In this document: positions 24,153 through 33,077 of the stretch, piece by piece
Position numbering within the stretch: position 1 is the first letter of the stretch
How the letters are laid out: every line of letters begins with the position of its first letter
Assembly: GCA_025356665.1 (NCBI GenBank)
Contig: JANXRV010000019.1
Coordinates: 124,001-188,000, forward strand
Length of the DNA stretch: 64,000 nucleotides
Direction of reading: 5' to 3'
Source of the DNA: CAITSH01 sp025356665
Lineage (GTDB): Bacteria; Pseudomonadota; Gammaproteobacteria; Burkholderiales; SG8-39
Made by a program: the position numbers and the translations under genes
The notes under the pieces: generated by a model
Database searches by the model: none
What the model was told of the DNA's origin: nothing
The model's input: the letters and a program-made list of their open reading frames with translations, nothing else

Positions 24153-24463
24153 GGTCTTTCCTTTGCCGCGAAGCGGCGATTTAAAAAACATCCAATAGCG
24201 TGTTATCCGGGGCGACCGGACTTTGCCCGTACTAAGTACAAAGACCCGCCGTCCAGCCTAACAACCTTCCTTGCCAAGATTCCTTATCAAGGTCTCGTCT
24301 GCTCTGTTGATGACGCATGGTAATACCAAGGTGTAAGCATACTGTTGGGAGGGGGTGGAAGTTTGTAAGAAATTGTTGCAAAGTCCGCTCTGGCAACGCC
24401 TTGTTACCGGCGCCATCACCCCGCCCTATGGCACCGAACGGCCACTAGGGCTAGGATACGCAC
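24153..24463. other. Divergent intergenic region between the small periplasmic gene and ompR
   Basis: These 311 bp hold no supported gene. There is a small stem GCCGC-gaa-GCGGC (24165-24177) in the leader of the leftward gene, and a palindromic GTAC-taa-GTAC (24229-24239) flanked by CTTT and AAAG. An open frame at 24355-24573 overlaps ompR and has no family features. Confidence 0.5.
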
Positions 24464-25186
24464 ATGCCAGAAGCCAAAACAAAGATTCTCGTCGTCGACG
24501 ACGACCTCAGACTGCGCGACCTGCTCGACCGCTACCTCGCCGAACAGGGCTTTGCCGTGCGCTCCGCGAGTGACGCCGCCGCCATGGATAAGCTACTCGT
24601 GCGCGAACGCTTTGACCTGCTGGTCCTGGACCTGATGATGCCGGGCGAAGATGGTCTGTCGGTATGCCGTCGCCTGCGCGGTGCCAAGAACATGGTGCCC
24701 ATCATCATGCTTACCGCCAAAGGCGAGGACGTCGACCGTATTGTCGGCCTCGAAATGGGCGCGGACGACTACCTGCCCAAGCCCTTCAACCCGCGCGAGC
24801 TCGTTGCCCGCATCAACGCCGTCATGCGGCGGCGTACCGATCCGCTGCCGCCGGGTGCACCCGGCGAGCAGCGCGAGGTTGAGTTTGGCGGCATGGTGGT
24901 CAATCTGGCTACCCGCACCCTCACCAAGAACGGCGTCGCCGCCGCGCTCACCACCGGCGAGTTTGCCCTGCTCAAAGTCCTGGTCACGCATGCGCGCACG
25001 CCGCTGTCGCGCGACAAGCTGATGGAGCTCGCGCGCGGCCGCGAATACGAGGTGTTTGACCGCTCCATTGACGTGCAGATATCGCGCCTGCGCAAACTTA
25101 TCGAAGCCGATCCCGCCCATCCCACCTACATCCAGACGGTCTGGGGATTCGGCTACGTGTTCATTCCGGACGGCAAGCCCGCTTAG
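24464..25186 (+). CDS. ompR: OmpR family response regulator
   Basis: A 240-residue regulator with a receiver domain (residues about 7-120) and an OmpR/PhoB winged-helix domain (about 140-235). Acidic D12/D13 and phosphoacceptor D56 (LLVLDLMMPGEDG) are present, as is the KPF lysine near residue 106. The DNA-binding domain ends with YIQTVWGFGYVFIPDG. The 3' neighbour, 74 bp away, is its kinase. The pair resembles OmpR/EnvZ by sequence; the stimulus in this organism is not evident. Confidence 0.93.
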   Translation: MPEAKTKILVVDDDLRLRDLLDRYLAEQGFAVRSASDAAAMDKLLVRERFDLLVLDLMMPGEDGLSVCRRLRGAKNMVPIIMLTAKGEDVDRIVGLEMGADDYLPKPFNPRELVARINAVMRRRTDPLPPGAPGEQREVEFGGMVVNLATRTLTKNGVAAALTTGEFALLKVLVTHARTPLSRDKLMELARGREYEVFDRSIDVQISRLRKLIEADPAHPTYIQTVWGFGYVFIPDGKPA

Positions 25187-25260
25187 TTTCCCGCCCAGGA
25201 CCGGCAGGCGGCCCGCACGCCGGGGCGCGCAGCCTTACCTTCATTCCGCGCCGACCTTCG

Positions 25261-26580
25261 ATGTCCCTCCTCCCCCGTTCACTGTTCTGGCGCACGTTCT
25301 TGATGATCGCGCTGCTGGTGCTGGTATCGACGCTGGCGTGGTTCCAGATTTTCAGCTTTTACGAGCGCGGACCGCGTATCCACCAGATCGCCCAGACGGT
25401 GGCGAGCGTGGTCAACCTGACGCGCACAGCCCTGGTGACCGCGCACGCGGAAAAACGCCGCGACCTGCTGCTGCAATTGTCCGAGCGCGAAGGCATCCGG
25501 ATTTATCCGGTCGAGGACGATGAACAAATCATTCTGCCGCCCACCGATGTGCCATCGGTGCAGATGATCGCCGACGAAGTGCGCCTGCTACTGGGTGACC
25601 AGACGCGCTTTGCCATGCAGCGCAACGGTGTTTCGGGTTTTTGGGTGACCTTTCGCGTCGACGACGACGAATACTGGGTGCGCCTGCCGCGCGAGCGTAT
25701 CGAGCGTCAAGCCACGCTGCAGTGGCTGGGCTGGGGCTCGGTGGCCCTGCTGCTGTCGCTCGCCGCCGCCGGGCTGCTGGTGTCGCGCCTGAGCCGGCCG
25801 CTCAAGGCCTTGTCGCGCGCGGCGACGGAAATCGGCCGCGGACGCCAGCCCGAACCGGTGGCAGAAACCGGCCCGGCCGAAGTGGCCACCCTCACCCGCG
25901 CCTTCAACCAGATGTCGCGCGACCTCGCGCGCCTGGATGAAGACCGCGCACTCATACTGGCAGGTGTGTCGCACGACCTGAGAACGCCGCTTTCACGCAT
26001 GCGCCTGGGTATCGAGATGAGCAACACCGATGAAGCGATGAAGGACGGCATGATCGCCGACATCGAGGAAATGGACCGCATCATCAGCCAGTTTCTAGAC
26101 TTCGCCCGCGCCGATGGCGGCGAGGCTTTGTCTGAGCTTTCCATGGCAATGCTGGCAACAGAAATCGCCGACCGTTACCAAAAACTCGGCCAAGCCGTAA
26201 GCGCCAATTGCACACCGGTGCGCGACGTGCCCATGCGCGCCATGGCCATGCGGCGGGTGATGAACAATCTTGTCGACAACGCGCTACGTTACGGCGGCGG
26301 CACGGTGGAGTTGCTGACGCGAGAAGACGCGACTGACGCCATCCTGGAGGTGTGTGACCGCGGCCCCGGCATTCCCCCCGCCGATACCGAACGGCTCAAG
26401 CAGCCTTTCACGCGCCTCGAAACCGCACGCAGCGGCAAAGGCGGATCAGGCCTGGGACTGGCCATTGTCGATCGCATCGTGCGCGCCCACGGCGGCCGCT
26501 TCGACCTGCTGCCGCGCGAAGGAGGCGGCCTGGTTGCTCGCGTCAGCCTGCCATTTGAGAAATACCGCGGCAAGGCATGA
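25261..26580 (+). CDS. envZ: EnvZ-like sensor histidine kinase
   Basis: A 439-residue membrane kinase. Two transmembrane segments (about residues 11-31 and 158-178) flank a periplasmic loop. A HAMP linker follows, then the dimerisation helix with VSHDLRTPLSRMR, where H238 is the phospho-site. The ATPase domain has MNNLVDNALRYGGG (N box), DRGPGIPP (G1) and GKGGSGLGLAIVDRI (G2). It partners the adjacent OmpR. The 3' end faces ispF across a strong hairpin. Confidence 0.92.
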   Translation: MSLLPRSLFWRTFLMIALLVLVSTLAWFQIFSFYERGPRIHQIAQTVASVVNLTRTALVTAHAEKRRDLLLQLSEREGIRIYPVEDDEQIILPPTDVPSVQMIADEVRLLLGDQTRFAMQRNGVSGFWVTFRVDDDEYWVRLPRERIERQATLQWLGWGSVALLLSLAAAGLLVSRLSRPLKALSRAATEIGRGRQPEPVAETGPAEVATLTRAFNQMSRDLARLDEDRALILAGVSHDLRTPLSRMRLGIEMSNTDEAMKDGMIADIEEMDRIISQFLDFARADGGEALSELSMAMLATEIADRYQKLGQAVSANCTPVRDVPMRAMAMRRVMNNLVDNALRYGGGTVELLTREDATDAILEVCDRGPGIPPADTERLKQPFTRLETARSGKGGSGLGLAIVDRIVRAHGGRFDLLPREGGGLVARVSLPFEKYRGKA

Positions 26581-26613
26581 CCCGCCCCGATGTTCGGTTT
26601 CCGCGCTAGCAGG

Positions 26614-26652
26614 ATGGCTGGAAACCCTTGCCAGACGGGCATTTCCAGCCAT
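26614..26652. terminator. Strong inverted repeat between convergent envZ and ispF
   Basis: Arms ATGGCTGGAAA (26614-26624) and TTTCCAGCCAT (26642-26652) are perfect over 11 bp, and an inner CCC/GGG pair extends the stem with a 2-nt bulge. It follows the envZ stop by 33 bp and lies downstream of ispF on the other strand. No long U-tract follows, so it may be a weak bidirectional terminator or a message-stabilising hairpin. Confidence 0.55.
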
Positions 26653-26694
26653 TATGCCCGGACTGAGCAGCCCGGCTTGAGGAATACCTAGAGC

Positions 26695-27192
26695 CTAGTC
26701 ACCACCCGTAGACTCGAACCTGGCTTTCTCCAGCAGCACAACTGCCTCCGCGGCAATGCCCTCGCCACGCCCGGTAAAACCCAGAAACTCGGTAGTCTTG
26801 GCCTTGACGTTGACGTCCCCCGCAGCGATGCCGACATCCTCGGCGATGCGTTTCACCATTGCCGGAATGTGCGGCGCCATTTTCGGGGCTTGGGCGATGA
26901 TGGTGGCATCGATGTTGACCACTGCATAGCCGGCATCGCGCACCCGTTTTGCAGCCTCGCGCAACAGCACGCGGCTGTCGGCACCTTTGAACTTGGGATC
27001 GGTATCGGGAAAGTGCCGGCCTATGTCGCCAAGGCCCGCCGCGCCGAACAAGGCGTCGGTAATGGCGTGCAGCAGCACGTCGGCGTCGGAGTGGCCATCA
27101 AGGCCTTTCTCGAAGGGGATGGTGACGCCGCCTATGATGAGCTTGCGCCCGGTCACCAGTGCGTGCACGTCAAAGCCTTGGCCTATCCTCAT
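26695..27192 (-). CDS. ispF: 2-C-methyl-D-erythritol 2,4-cyclodiphosphate synthase
   Basis: A 165-residue IspF, the zinc enzyme that cyclises CDP-methylerythritol phosphate in the MEP isoprenoid pathway. The N-terminal GFDVHAL and LDGHSDADVLLHAITDAL segments carry the metal-binding Asp and His residues. The C-terminal KAKTTEFLGFTGRGEGIAAEA is characteristic. The frame continues upstream, but the ATG at 27192 overlaps the ispD stop as ATGA and matches the family N terminus. Cytoplasmic, co-translated with ispD. Confidence 0.96.
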   Translation of the reverse strand: MRIGQGFDVHALVTGRKLIIGGVTIPFEKGLDGHSDADVLLHAITDALFGAAGLGDIGRHFPDTDPKFKGADSRVLLREAAKRVRDAGYAVVNIDATIIAQAPKMAPHIPAMVKRIAEDVGIAAGDVNVKAKTTEFLGFTGRGEGIAAEAVVLLEKARFESTGGD

Positions 27193-27878
27193 GTCCGTCC
27201 TTTCAGCAGGCTCTCCGCCATGACGATGTCGGCGGGGTACGTCACCTTGAGATTGTTGCGCGAGCCCGCAACCAGCAGCGGCTGCATGCCCAATTGTTCC
27301 ACCGCAGAGGCCTCGTCCGTCACTTGCCCGGCTTTGTTCAGCGCCTCGATCAGCACGCCGTGGCGGAACATCTGCGGTGTTTGCGCCTGCCACAAACCTT
27401 CGCGCGAGGGTGTGCTCTCCACCCGCCCCATCGCATTCGCACGCTTGAGCGTATCGGCGACAGGAACCGCCAGCAAACCACCGTTGCCGTCTGCCATGAC
27501 GGCATCAATCAGCTTTAACAGGTCGGCGCGGGCAAGACAGGGCCGCGCGGCGTCGTGCACCAACACCCAGTCATCGGGTTCGAGCAGGCTGGAGGCGGCG
27601 ATCAGGCCATTGAGTACGCTGTCGCGCCGTGACATGCCGCCGCAATAAAGCGGTGCGATCCTGTGCGCATCGGCGCCAAAATCCAGATCACGAAAATACC
27701 CGTCACCTGGCGTGAGCACGACGAACACGGTTTCGACGGCGGGCACGGCCAGCAGCGCGCGCACCGCGTGCTCGAGCATTGGACGGCCGGCAAGCTCGAT
27801 GTACTGCTTGGGCCTATCCTCGCCCATGCGCGCGCCGGACCCGGCGGCGGGAATCAGGCCGAAAAGTCCTGCTGCCAT
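27189..27878 (-). CDS. ispD: 2-C-methyl-D-erythritol 4-phosphate cytidylyltransferase
   Basis: A 229-residue IspD, which makes CDP-methylerythritol in the MEP pathway. The nucleotide-binding GLIPAAGSGARMGEDRPKQY lies at the start, with VLVHDAARPC and a C-terminal VTDEASAVEQLG segment. The frame opens with GTG at 27917, only about 5 nt from the predicted transcription start, so I prefer the ATG at 27878, which fits the family N terminus. No strong ribosome binding site is visible for either. The 4-bp overlap couples it to ispF. Confidence 0.94.
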   Translation of the reverse strand: MAAGLFGLIPAAGSGARMGEDRPKQYIELAGRPMLEHAVRALLAVPAVETVFVVLTPGDGYFRDLDFGADAHRIAPLYCGGMSRRDSVLNGLIAASSLLEPDDWVLVHDAARPCLARADLLKLIDAVMADGNGGLLAVPVADTLKRANAMGRVESTPSREGLWQAQTPQMFRHGVLIEALNKAGQVTDEASAVEQLGMQPLLVAGSRNNLKVTYPADIVMAESLLKGRT

Positions 27879-27924
27879 AGCTGAAATAGGTGGGGAGCAA
27901 GGGAAATTGGGGGACACAACACGG

Positions 27925-27958
27925 TATAATTATATAGGTCTCGCGTAACCCCGCGTAA
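27925..27958. promoter_or_regulatory. Divergent promoter region between ispD and mfd
   Basis: An AT-rich patch in GC-rich DNA holds back-to-back -10 boxes: TATAAT on the + strand (27925-27930) towards mfd and TATAAT on the - strand (27934-27929) towards ispD. The minus one has a weak -35 TTACGC 18 bp away. No good -35 is seen for the plus one. Confidence 0.45.
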
Positions 27959-28060
27959 CGACTGGAGCCGGCCCTACCCCCCGGTTTTCGTCGAACGCGG
28001 GTTTTGCTATTTCTGCGAACTAATTAACACCAATCTCTCCATCATCAACGCCCTGCATTT

Positions 28061-31000
28061 GTGAATGACAAGTTCCTCGCTTTGAACGCACCTGAAACCA
28101 GACCACCCGGTGGCACGCCTGCTGGCCGCAAAGTGATCTTCAGCGGCCTGGCCGGCTCGGCTGATGCGCTGGTGCTCGCCCGCTGCGCGCGTGAGCACGG
28201 CCCGCTGGTGGTGATTTGCGCGCAGGCGGCCGACACGCAGCGGTTACACGAAGAGACAGCGTGGTTCGACGCCGATTTGCGCACGCTGCTGCTGCCTGAC
28301 TGGGAGACCCTGCCCTACGACCACTTCTCGCCGCACAGCGACCTGGTATCGGAGCGGCTTGCCACGCTTTACCAGATCTCGCGCAGTGAATTTGATCTGG
28401 TGTTCATCCCGGCATCGACGGCGCTTTACCGACTCGGGCCGCCGTCCTATCTTGCCGCGTACACCTTCTTTCTGAAAGAAGGCCTCGCGCTCGAACTCGA
28501 AGCCCTGCGCAAGCAACTGTCCCTCGCCGCCTACAGCCATGTCAGCCAGGTGGTGGCGCCGGGTGAATATTGCGTGCGCGGCGGCCTGGTGGACCTTTTC
28601 CCCATGGGCAGCGCACTGCCCTACCGCATCGACTTGATGGACGACCAGGTCGAATCCATCCGCACCTTCGATGTCGATTCGCAGCGCACGCTTTACCCGG
28701 TCAAGGAAGTGCGCCTGTTGCCGGCGCGCGAATTTCCGCTTGACGAGGCCGGGCGCAACCGTTTTCGCAGTCGCTGGCGCGAGGTGTTTGAAGGCGATCC
28801 GACGCGCAGCTCAACCTACAAGGATGTCAGCAGCGGCATCGCCCCGGCCGGCATCGAGTACTACTTGCCGCTATTTTTCGAAGCGACTGCAACGCTGTTC
28901 GATTATCTTCCGTCTGGCGTGACACTCGCCATGCACCATGACGTGCACGCCGCCGCGCTCGATTTCTGGCGCGACGCCAATTCGCGCCACAAGCTGCTTG
29001 ACGGCGACCGCACCCGGCCGATTTTGCCCCCCGCGGACCTATTCCTCGGCGCTGAGGAATTTTTCATCGCCGCCGCGGCGCTCCCGCGCATCGAAATAAA
29101 GCCCGCGGGCGGCGGCGCAGGCGCAACGCAAACACTCAGCACATCCGTATTGCCGGAAGTCGCCGTGGAACGCCGCGCCGACGATCCGCTGCAAAAACTC
29201 AAGGAATTGTTGCGCGATACCGGCGTGCGCACCCTGCTGATCGCCGAATCGGCGGGACGGCGCGAAACCATGCTGCAGTATTTGCATGAATACGGCGTCA
29301 AACCCGCCGCCGCCGCCGGCTTCAAAGCGTTTTCTGATTCAAGTGAGCCCTTCGCCTTGTCCGTCGGCCCCTTGCTCAACGGCTTTGCCGTCGACAGCGA
29401 GCAGTGGCGCGTCATTACCGAATCCGAACTCTATGCCGGCACCGCGCGCTCGCGCAGCCTGCGCGACAAGGCGCGCCAGAGTTCGGTCGAAAATATGCTG
29501 CGCGACCTGTCCGAGCTCAAGGTCGGCGACCCGGTGGTCCACACCGAGCACGGCATAGGCCGTTACCAGGGCCTGGTGAACCTGAATTTTGGCGAAGGCG
29601 AGACGGAGTTCCTGCTGCTCGAGTACGCCGGCAATGACAAGCTTTACGTGCCGGTGGCGCAATTGCATGTCATAGGCCGCTATTCGGGCGGACCGCCCGA
29701 AGCGGCGCCCATGCACAGGCTTGGCGGCGAGCAATGGGAAAAAGCCAAGAAGAAAGCCGCCGCCCAGGTCCGCGACACCGCCGCAGAACTACTGCATTTG
29801 TATGCCTTGCGCGCGGCAAGAAAAGGCCATGCCTTCGATGTCAAAACCCATGATATCGAGGCCTTCAGCGAAGGCTTCGGTTTTGAGGAAACCCCCGACC
29901 AGATGGCGGCAATCAACGCCGTGATTGAGGACATGCGCGCAGGCAAGCCGATGGACCGCTTGGTTTGCGGCGACGTCGGCTTCGGCAAGACCGAAGTGGC
30001 ACTGCGCGCCGCCTTCGTTGCAATCGCCGATGGTAAGCAGGTCGCCGTGCTCGCGCCCACCACGCTGCTGGCGGAACAACATTTCCAGACTTTTTCCGAC
30101 CGTTTTGCCGACTGGCCGGTCAAACTGGCAGAGTTGTCGCGCTTTCGCACCGGCAAGGAAACAACTGCGGCGATAAAAGGCATAGGCGACGGCAGCATAG
30201 ACATCGTCATAGGCACCCACAAGCTGCTGCAAAACGACGTCAAATTCCCCCGCCTCGGCCTGGTCATTGTCGACGAGGAGCACCGCTTCGGCGTGCGTCA
30301 AAAAGAGCGACTAAAGGCGCTGCGCGCGGAGGTCGATATCCTGACCCTGACTGCCACGCCGATCCCGCGCACCCTTGCCATGTCTCTGGAAGGCCTGCGC
30401 GAACTTTCCGTGATCGCCACCGCACCAGCCAAGCGCCTCGCCATCAAGACTTTTGTCAGCACCTACGGCGACGGGCTCATCCGTGAAGCGGTCCTGCGCG
30501 AACTAAAGCGCGGCGGCCAGGTGTATTTTCTCCACAACGAAGTGGACACCATCGAACTGATGCGCGCCAAGCTGACCAAGCTCCTGCCCGAGGCGCGCAT
30601 CACGGTGGCGCACGGACAACTGCGCGAGCGCGAGCTCGAGCGTGTGATGCGCGAATTCCTGCAGCAGCGGCACAACGTGCTGATCTGCTCGACCATCATC
30701 GAGACGGGCATAGACATCCCGACCGCCAACACCATCCTGATCAACCGTGCCGACCGCTTTGGACTCGCGCAATTGCACCAACTTCGCGGCCGCGTCGGGC
30801 GCTCGCATCACCAGGCTTACGCCTACCTGCTGATCCCGGACGAAGCGGCGTTATCGCCCCTCGCCAAGAAACGCCTCGAGGCGATCCAGATGATGGAGGA
30901 ACTCGGATCCGGGTTTTATCTGGCCATGCACGACCTGGAGATCCGCGGCGCAGGGGAAGTGCTGGGCGAATCGCAGTCCGGGGAGATGCAGGAAATCGGC

Positions 31001-31528
31001 TTCAACCTGTACAACGACATGCTCAACATGGCGATCCGTTCGCTCAAGCAGGGCAAGGAACCCGACCTCACCCAGCCCTTTGAAGTCACCACCGAGATCA
31101 ACCTGCACACCCCCGCCCTGCTGACCAATGAATATTGCCCTGACGTGCACGAGCGCCTGACCCTCTACAAACGCCTGGCCAATTGCGGCAGCGAAGAGGA
31201 ACTTGAGCGTCTTCACGAAGAGTTGATCGATCGCTTTGGTTTGCCCCCCGAACAGACGCAGGCTTTGCTCGACAGCCACCGCCTGCGCATCCTCGGCAAA
31301 CCGCTCGGTGTCGCGCGCGTTGACGCCACCGGAGATTCCGTGCAACTGCAGTTTACTGAGCACCCACCGCTGGACGCCGGCCGCATGATGGTCCTGATGA
31401 AAAAAAACGGCTGGCGCCTGATGGGCGCAAACCGGATGCGCGCCAACGCCAAAGGCGAAACCCCGTCCGCGCGCGCCGATGAGGCGCGGCGCATTCTCGA
31501 AACCCTCAAACAGGCCGTCGCCACCTGA
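28061..31528 (+). CDS. mfd: Transcription-repair coupling factor Mfd
   Basis: An 1155-residue ATP-dependent translocase that removes stalled RNA polymerase and recruits UvrA. The UvrB-homology region is N-terminal, the polymerase-interaction domain near residues 490-560 (VGDPVVHTEHGIGRYQG). Superfamily 2 motor motifs follow: Walker A GDVGFGKTEVALRAAF near 637-652, DEEHRF near 738-743, TATPIPRT, and QLRGRVGRSHHQAYAY. The C-terminal TRCF domain is complete. Translation starts at GTG. The length matches the family. Confidence 0.97.
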   Translation: MNDKFLALNAPETRPPGGTPAGRKVIFSGLAGSADALVLARCAREHGPLVVICAQAADTQRLHEETAWFDADLRTLLLPDWETLPYDHFSPHSDLVSERLATLYQISRSEFDLVFIPASTALYRLGPPSYLAAYTFFLKEGLALELEALRKQLSLAAYSHVSQVVAPGEYCVRGGLVDLFPMGSALPYRIDLMDDQVESIRTFDVDSQRTLYPVKEVRLLPAREFPLDEAGRNRFRSRWREVFEGDPTRSSTYKDVSSGIAPAGIEYYLPLFFEATATLFDYLPSGVTLAMHHDVHAAALDFWRDANSRHKLLDGDRTRPILPPADLFLGAEEFFIAAAALPRIEIKPAGGGAGATQTLSTSVLPEVAVERRADDPLQKLKELLRDTGVRTLLIAESAGRRETMLQYLHEYGVKPAAAAGFKAFSDSSEPFALSVGPLLNGFAVDSEQWRVITESELYAGTARSRSLRDKARQSSVENMLRDLSELKVGDPVVHTEHGIGRYQGLVNLNFGEGETEFLLLEYAGNDKLYVPVAQLHVIGRYSGGPPEAAPMHRLGGEQWEKAKKKAAAQVRDTAAELLHLYALRAARKGHAFDVKTHDIEAFSEGFGFEETPDQMAAINAVIEDMRAGKPMDRLVCGDVGFGKTEVALRAAFVAIADGKQVAVLAPTTLLAEQHFQTFSDRFADWPVKLAELSRFRTGKETTAAIKGIGDGSIDIVIGTHKLLQNDVKFPRLGLVIVDEEHRFGVRQKERLKALRAEVDILTLTATPIPRTLAMSLEGLRELSVIATAPAKRLAIKTFVSTYGDGLIREAVLRELKRGGQVYFLHNEVDTIELMRAKLTKLLPEARITVAHGQLRERELERVMREFLQQRHNVLICSTIIETGIDIPTANTILINRADRFGLAQLHQLRGRVGRSHHQAYAYLLIPDEAALSPLAKKRLEAIQMMEELGSGFYLAMHDLEIRGAGEVLGESQSGEMQEIGFNLYNDMLNMAIRSLKQGKEPDLTQPFEVTTEINLHTPALLTNEYCPDVHERLTLYKRLANCGSEEELERLHEELIDRFGLPPEQTQALLDSHRLRILGKPLGVARVDATGDSVQLQFTEHPPLDAGRMMVLMKKNGWRLMGANRMRANAKGETPSARADEARRILETLKQAVAT

Positions 31529-31581
31529 AGCGCAACCCTGTTCGCAGGGGCCGCATAACCGGAAATAAAAACCAACCACTT

Positions 31582-32415
31582 ATGTCCACCAATCTCATCA
31601 TCCAGGGTGCCGCCGAGTCCGCAGATATCCACAAGCTCGCCGGCCTCAGCGGCGCCGCCGGAATGGACACCGTGTCGGCAACGGCTTGGCGGCTGAAGTT
31701 TACGAAACAGCGCGAGGGCGTCGCCGAGTACTGCGAATCGGCCAAGCTTGATCACGCGTTCGTTCCGGCGGGAAGGAAGCTCGCCGACTTTGGTCTCGTT
31801 GCCATGGACATGGACTCAACGCTGATCACCAATGAGTGCATCGACGAGATCGCCGCGCTGATGGGCGTTGGCGACAAGGTGGCCGAGATAACCGCCAGCG
31901 CAATGCGCGGGAAAATTGAATTTCAGGAGAGCCTGCTCCAGCGCGTGGCGCTGCTCGCCGGCCTGAAGGAAACGGAACTGCAGCGCGTCTACGACCAGCG
32001 GCTTAAACTTTCGCCCGGCGCCGAAGTCATGCTGGCGCGACTCAAGGCCCTTGGCATCCGGACCCTGCTCGTATCAGGTGGTTTTTCCTTTTTCACCGAT
32101 CGCCTGCAGCGGCGCCTCGGCCTCGACTATACCCTCGCCAACACTTTCGAGATAGAAAACGGAAAACTCACCGGTCGCCTGTACGGCGCTATCATCGGCG
32201 CGCGCGCCAAGGCCGATGAACTGGTCCGGTGCGCGCGTGAACTCGGACTTAGCCGCGACCGCATGATTGCCATCGGAGACGGCGCCAACGACCTGCCCAT
32301 GCTGGCTGCCGCCGGCGTCTCCATCGCCTACCACGCCAAGCCGGCCGTCCGTGAAAAAGCCACCTACCGGATCGACCATGTCGGCCTGGACGGACTACTC
32401 AATCTCTTTTCCTGA
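31582..32415 (+). CDS. serB: Phosphoserine phosphatase
   Basis: A 277-residue SerB, the last step of serine synthesis. HAD motif I is MDMDSTLITNE near residues 74-84 (nucleophile Asp), motif II is LLVSGGFSFFTDRL, and the final acidic motif is AIGDGANDLPML. The first 70 residues form a regulatory-like N-terminal domain, as in other proteobacterial SerB proteins. It lies 53 bp after mfd. A CCCTG-ttcg-CAGGG stem between them (31536-31549) lacks a U-tract, so it may not end transcription. Confidence 0.95.
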   Translation: MSTNLIIQGAAESADIHKLAGLSGAAGMDTVSATAWRLKFTKQREGVAEYCESAKLDHAFVPAGRKLADFGLVAMDMDSTLITNECIDEIAALMGVGDKVAEITASAMRGKIEFQESLLQRVALLAGLKETELQRVYDQRLKLSPGAEVMLARLKALGIRTLLVSGGFSFFTDRLQRRLGLDYTLANTFEIENGKLTGRLYGAIIGARAKADELVRCARELGLSRDRMIAIGDGANDLPMLAAAGVSIAYHAKPAVREKATYRIDHVGLDGLLNLFS

Positions 32416-32540
32416 AATCACCACATCGACTGGAAAAGCGCGCCAGATAGGGCTTTCCGGGCAATTTCCCGGCAGCGCTGCGGATGCCTATTTGACCCGA
32501 TCGGCAGGGCCGGCAGGGTCGCAGCCACCCACTCAAGGCC

Positions 32541-32735
32541 TTATTCGGACTCCTCGATCCAGGCCATCTGTATGGCTTCAAGGATCTTTTCACCGGACTT
32601 ATCCGCATCATCATCAAACGCATCCAGCTCCATGACCCATTTGCGCAGGTCGGTAAAGCGGATTTTCAGCGGATCGACTTCAGGATGTTTCTCCGCCAGT
32701 TGGATGGCTATTTCAAGGGTGTCGGTCCACTTCAC
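32541..32735 (-). CDS. iscX: IscX, small acidic iron-sulfur assembly protein
   Basis: A 64-residue acidic IscX (YfhJ), which binds iron and IscS and modulates cluster assembly. WTDTLEIAIQLAEKHPEVDP and the acidic AFDDDADKSGEKILEAIQ segment identify it. The best start is GTG at 32735, 7 nt after GAGGAG; the longer open frame to 32783 adds unrelated residues and overlaps fdx. It is the last gene of the isc cluster, 1 bp after fdx ends. Confidence 0.92.
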   Translation of the reverse strand: MKWTDTLEIAIQLAEKHPEVDPLKIRFTDLRKWVMELDAFDDDADKSGEKILEAIQMAWIEESE

Positions 32736-32736
32736 G

Positions 32737-33075
32737 CTAATGCTCCTCTTTGGCGTGGTTGATGGTGTACTTGGGAATCTCAATAGTTAGATCCGCATCA
32801 TTGACCATTGCCTGACACGACAGGCGCGATTGGGGCTCAAGCCCCCATGCCCGGTCGAGCAAATCATCCTCCTCCTCGCTGGACGGATCCAGCGCGGCGA
32901 AGCCCTCCCTGACGATCACGTGGCAGGTCGTGCACGCGCGCGATTTCTCGCATGCGTGCTCGATCTCGATGTGGTTGGCAAGCAGGTTGTCGCAAATGGA
33001 CACACCCGGTTTGGCGTCAAATGCGGCGCCATCCGGGCAAAGCTCTGTATTGGGAAGAACAATAATTTGCGGCAT
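32737..33075 (-). CDS. fdx: ISC-type 2Fe-2S ferredoxin
   Basis: A 112-residue adrenodoxin-type ferredoxin that donates electrons for Fe-S cluster assembly. The cluster ligands are in HACEKSRACTTCHVIV plus the later SRLSCQA. The N terminus PQIIVLPNTELCPDG is the normal ISC Fdx start. It follows hscA by 2 bp. Cytoplasmic. Confidence 0.95.
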   Translation of the reverse strand: MPQIIVLPNTELCPDGAAFDAKPGVSICDNLLANHIEIEHACEKSRACTTCHVIVREGFAALDPSSEEEDDLLDRAWGLEPQSRLSCQAMVNDADLTIEIPKYTINHAKEEH

Positions 33076-33077
33076 GG

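Noticed and set aside
24355..24573. Possible 72-residue gene overlapping the start of ompR
   Set aside because: It runs in another frame into ompR and its product is Arg-rich without any motif.
31536..31549. Terminator between mfd and serB
   Set aside because: The 5-bp stem with a ttcg loop is not followed by a U-tract, and the genes are close and in the same direction.
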